Assembly: GCF_001625595.1 (NCBI RefSeq)
Contig: NZ_AUXT01000196.1
Coordinates: 1 to 64,000, forward strand
Direction: 5' to 3'
DNA from: Pseudoalteromonas luteoviolacea NCIMB 1942
GTDB taxonomy: Bacteria > Pseudomonadota > Gammaproteobacteria > Enterobacterales > Alteromonadaceae
DNA: 64,000 nt
Shown here piece by piece: positions 61,593-64,000 of this stretch (position 1 is the stretch's first letter; each line of letters begins with the position of its first letter). The position numbers and the translations under genes are program-made. The notes under the pieces were generated by a model that had not been told where the DNA came from, made no database searches, and saw only the letters and a list, made by a program, of their open reading frames with translations.

Positions 61593-63680
61593 ATGGCAGA
61601 TTTATCGAAATACAGAAACATTGGTATTTTCGCGCACGTTGATGCGGGTAAAACTACTACCACTGAGCGTATTCTTAAGCTTACTGGTAAGATTCACAAA
61701 ACTGGTGAAGTACACGATGGTGAGTCAACTACTGACTTCATGGAACAGGAAGCAGAGCGTGGTATTACTATCCAGTCAGCAGCTGTTACTTGTGAGTGGA
61801 AAGGCCACCGTTTAAACGTTATCGATACTCCTGGACACGTTGACTTCACAGTTGAAGTATACCGTTCACTTAAAGTTCTTGACGGCGGTATCGGTGTATT
61901 CTGTGGTTCTGGTGGTGTTGAGCCTCAGTCAGAAACTAACTGGCGTTATGCGAACGAATCAGAAGTTGCACGTTGTATCTTCGTAAACAAACTAGACCGT
62001 ATGGGTGCTGACTTCTACCGCGTAGTAGGTCAAGTAGAGAAAGTACTTGGCGCAAACCCACTAGTTATGACTCTTCCTATCGGTATCGAAGATCAGTTCA
62101 CAGGTGTTGTTGACGTACTAACGAAAAAAGCATACATCTGGGACGAGACTGGCCTTCCAGAAAACTACGAAATCACTGACGTTCCAGCTGACATGGTTGA
62201 GAAAGTTGAAGAGTACCATGAGATGCTAGTTGAGTCTGCTGTTGAGCAAGACGACGACCTAATGGAAGCATACATGGAAGGTGAGGAGCCTTCACTAGAG
62301 CAAATCAAGGCTTGTATCCGTAAAGGTACACGTGACCTTGCTTTCTTCCCAACTTTCTGTGGTTCTGCATTCAAAAACAAAGGTATGCAGCTTGTACTAG
62401 ACGCAGTTGTAGACTACCTACCTGCTCCTACAGAAGTTGATCCACAGCCTCTAACTGACCCTGAAACTGGTGAGCCTACTGGTGAAGTTGCGACAGTTGA
62501 CGCTGAAGAGCCACTAAAAGCGCTTGCGTTCAAAATCATGGACGACCGTTTCGGTGCACTTACGTTCATCCGTATCTACGCTGGTCGCCTGAAAAAAGGT
62601 GACACGATCCTTAACTCTGCAACTGGTAAAACAGAGCGTATCGGCCGTATGGTTGAGATGCAAGCAGACGAGCGAAACGAACTTACTGAAGCACAAGCTG
62701 GTGACATCATCGCTGTTGTAGGTATGAAGAACGTTCAAACTGGTCACACTCTATGTGATCCTAAGCACGAATGTACACTAGAAGCGATGATCTTCCCTGA
62801 TCCGGTAATCTCTATCGCTGTTGCACCTAAAGATAAAGGTGGTAACGAGAAGATGGGTATCGCTATCGGTAAGATGGTTGCAGAAGATCCGTCATTCCAG
62901 GTTGAGACTGACGAAGATTCAGGTGAAACTATCCTTAAAGGTATGGGTGAGCTTCACCTAGACATCAAGGTAGATATCCTTAAGCGTACTTACGGCGTTG
63001 AGCTAGTTGTTGGTCAGCCGCAGGTTGCTTACCGTGAAACTATCACGCAAGAAGTTGAAGACAGCTACACGCACAAGAAGCAGTCTGGTGGTTCTGGTCA
63101 GTTCGGTAAGATCGACTACCGTATCAAGCCAGGCGAAGTTGGTTCAGGCTTCACGTTCTCATCTTCAGTTGTTGGTGGTAACGTACCTAAAGAATTCTGG
63201 CCTGCAGTTGAGAAAGGCTTCAAGTCAATGATGGAAGAAGGTGTTCTAGCTGGCTTCCCTGTACTAGACGTTGAAGTTGAGCTATTCGACGGTGGTTTCC
63301 ACGCAGTTGACTCATCAGCAATCGCATTCGAAATTGCTGCGAAAGGCGCTTTCCGTCAGTCTATCCCTAAAGCGGGTGCACAACTTCTTGAGCCTATCAT
63401 GAAAGTTGACGTGTTCACGCCAGATGACAACGTAGGTGACGTAATCGGTGACCTTAACCGTCGTCGTGGTATGATCAAAGACCAAGAAGCTGGCGCAATG
63501 GGCGTTCGTATCAAGGGTGAAGTACCTCTATCTGAAATGTTCGGATACATTGGTCACCTACGTACTATCACGTCTGGTCGTGGTCAGTTCTCAATGGAAT
63601 TCTCTCACTATGCACCATGTCCGCAAAACGTTGCTGACGCGGTAATCGCAGCTGAGAAAGAAAAGAAAGCTGCTAAGTAA
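61593..63680 (+). CDS. fusA: Elongation factor G, stand-alone (EF-G 2-like)
   Basis: 695-aa translational GTPase moving tRNA-mRNA during translocation and acting in ribosome recycling. G1 AHVDAGKT, G2 region with RGITIQSAAV, G3 DTPGHVD, G4 NKLD, then domains II-V (GGNEKMGIAIGKMVAEDPSF, LDIKVDILKRTYG, GGSGQFGKIDYRI). It is not in a str operon (no rpsL, rpsG or tuf), and KYRNIGIFAHVDAGKTTTTERILKLTGKIHK fits the second EF-G of Alteromonadales. Codon choice is strongly optimised, for example nearly all Pro, Gly and Ser codons of the preferred type, unlike its neighbours. Confidence 0.93.
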   Translation: MADLSKYRNIGIFAHVDAGKTTTTERILKLTGKIHKTGEVHDGESTTDFMEQEAERGITIQSAAVTCEWKGHRLNVIDTPGHVDFTVEVYRSLKVLDGGIGVFCGSGGVEPQSETNWRYANESEVARCIFVNKLDRMGADFYRVVGQVEKVLGANPLVMTLPIGIEDQFTGVVDVLTKKAYIWDETGLPENYEITDVPADMVEKVEEYHEMLVESAVEQDDDLMEAYMEGEEPSLEQIKACIRKGTRDLAFFPTFCGSAFKNKGMQLVLDAVVDYLPAPTEVDPQPLTDPETGEPTGEVATVDAEEPLKALAFKIMDDRFGALTFIRIYAGRLKKGDTILNSATGKTERIGRMVEMQADERNELTEAQAGDIIAVVGMKNVQTGHTLCDPKHECTLEAMIFPDPVISIAVAPKDKGGNEKMGIAIGKMVAEDPSFQVETDEDSGETILKGMGELHLDIKVDILKRTYGVELVVGQPQVAYRETITQEVEDSYTHKKQSGGSGQFGKIDYRIKPGEVGSGFTFSSSVVGGNVPKEFWPAVEKGFKSMMEEGVLAGFPVLDVEVELFDGGFHAVDSSAIAFEIAAKGAFRQSIPKAGAQLLEPIMKVDVFTPDDNVGDVIGDLNRRRGMIKDQEAGAMGVRIKGEVPLSEMFGYIGHLRTITSGRGQFSMEFSHYAPCPQNVADAVIAAEKEKKAAK

Positions 63681-64000
63681 TTTTTACTTAAGCTGACTTT
63701 TAAAAAAACCGCCGATAGGCGGTTTTTTTTATGTCTAAATTTTTTATATACAGAATTTTGCAATTTTGAAAGATATATTTATCAAATCAATATAATTCTC
63801 ACTTTATTCTATTGTAATTAAAATGGTTATAAAGTCTGTGTATTTTATTATTCTGTAATGATAAAAGACGGTTTGTGTTTTTTTTAACTCTTTTATTTAT
63901 AGATAATATTACCAAAAATACCATTGTTTTATAAACTTATGAAATGATTGGATTTGTTTTAATAAATGAAATTATTTTCAATTGTTAAAATTCTGTATTT
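63681..64000. other. AT-rich intergenic end of window
   Basis: 320 bases, very AT-rich, holding only the EF-G terminator. ATAATTCTCA near 63791 is a half Fur-box-like word and is not called. No gene is seen; a promoter for a gene beyond the window is possible. Confidence 0.5.
63705..63731 (+). terminator. Intrinsic terminator after EF-G
   Basis: AAAAACCGCC / GGCGGTTTTT stem with a short GATA loop followed by a run of T. Strong. Confidence 0.93.

Noticed and set aside
63785..63800. ATAATTCTCA after EF-G as a Fur box
   Set aside because: Only a half-site in very AT-rich DNA.

Overview
The window looks like chromosomal DNA of a marine gammaproteobacterium of the order Alteromonadales, most probably Pseudoalteromonas. 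This is inference from moderate-to-low GC, abundant TonB-dependent receptors, chemoreceptors, secreted multidomain proteases (one with a GlyGly-CTERM-like tail), an Alteromonadales-type second EF-G, oligopeptidase B and YaeQ. I see no rRNA, tRNA, IS element, phage gene or CRISPR array. Most of the window is ordinary housekeeping and envelope DNA.

Layout. 0.4-5.5 kb: secreted reprolysin-like metallopeptidase coupled to a small lipoprotein, then an RstA/RstB-like two-component pair. 5.5-9.6 kb: RhlE helicase, CHASE-GGDEF diguanylate cyclase, DUF417 membrane protein. 9.8-12.8 kb (minus): hybrid kinase, periplasmic binding protein and a decayed FixJ/LuxR-type regulator. 13-16 kb: a 56-aa protein behind a hairpin-rich leader, a thioredoxin-like protein overlapping a Fur-boxed TonB receptor. 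16.3-20.2 kb: two chemoreceptors flanking a BLUF blue-light sensor. 20.3-23 kb: LspA paralogue behind an octanucleotide repeat, AhpD-like protein, DUF1842-like protein, PepSY-TM and DUF4920 proteins. 23-31.2 kb: heme-type TonB receptor with Fur box, DUF454 protein, two tandem OprP-like porins, dCache chemoreceptor. 31.3-41.3 kb: YeaD, a sigma54 activator/kinase pair, a Fur-controlled small membrane protein, a peptidase-propeller-barrel protein, a secreted trypsin-like protease and a TPR lipoprotein. 41.6-50.4 kb: two efflux operons, one MacB-like ABC (behind a sigma54-type promoter) and one RND. 50.7-58 kb: oligopeptidase B, Dps, lipase, YaeQ, RbgA, a second diguanylate cyclase. 58.0-59.1 kb: the sRNA array. 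59.2-63.7 kb: GntP-family permease, AIM24-like protein, stand-alone EF-G.

The most interesting element is at 58.0-59.1 kb: three tandem minus-strand small RNA genes of about 215-220 nt. Each has its own near-consensus promoter (TTGACA, 17 bp, GATAAT), two Fur boxes (one upstream of -35, one over -10/+1) and its own intrinsic terminator. All three carry ACATTGCTCA, which as I recall it is the conserved core of RyhB, and a hairpin whose loop shows CGCCCC. Loop and stem sequences diverge while pairing is kept, including a G-C to U-A compensatory change. I read it as a triplicated iron-starvation sRNA locus, RyhB-like but about twice the length of E. coli RyhB, with a second candidate seed. Iron control recurs in the window: Fur boxes also precede both TonB receptors (16083, 23245) and the 80-aa membrane protein (34902).

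Limits: all calls come from reading sequence and remembered families. No homology search, covariance model or folding program was run.
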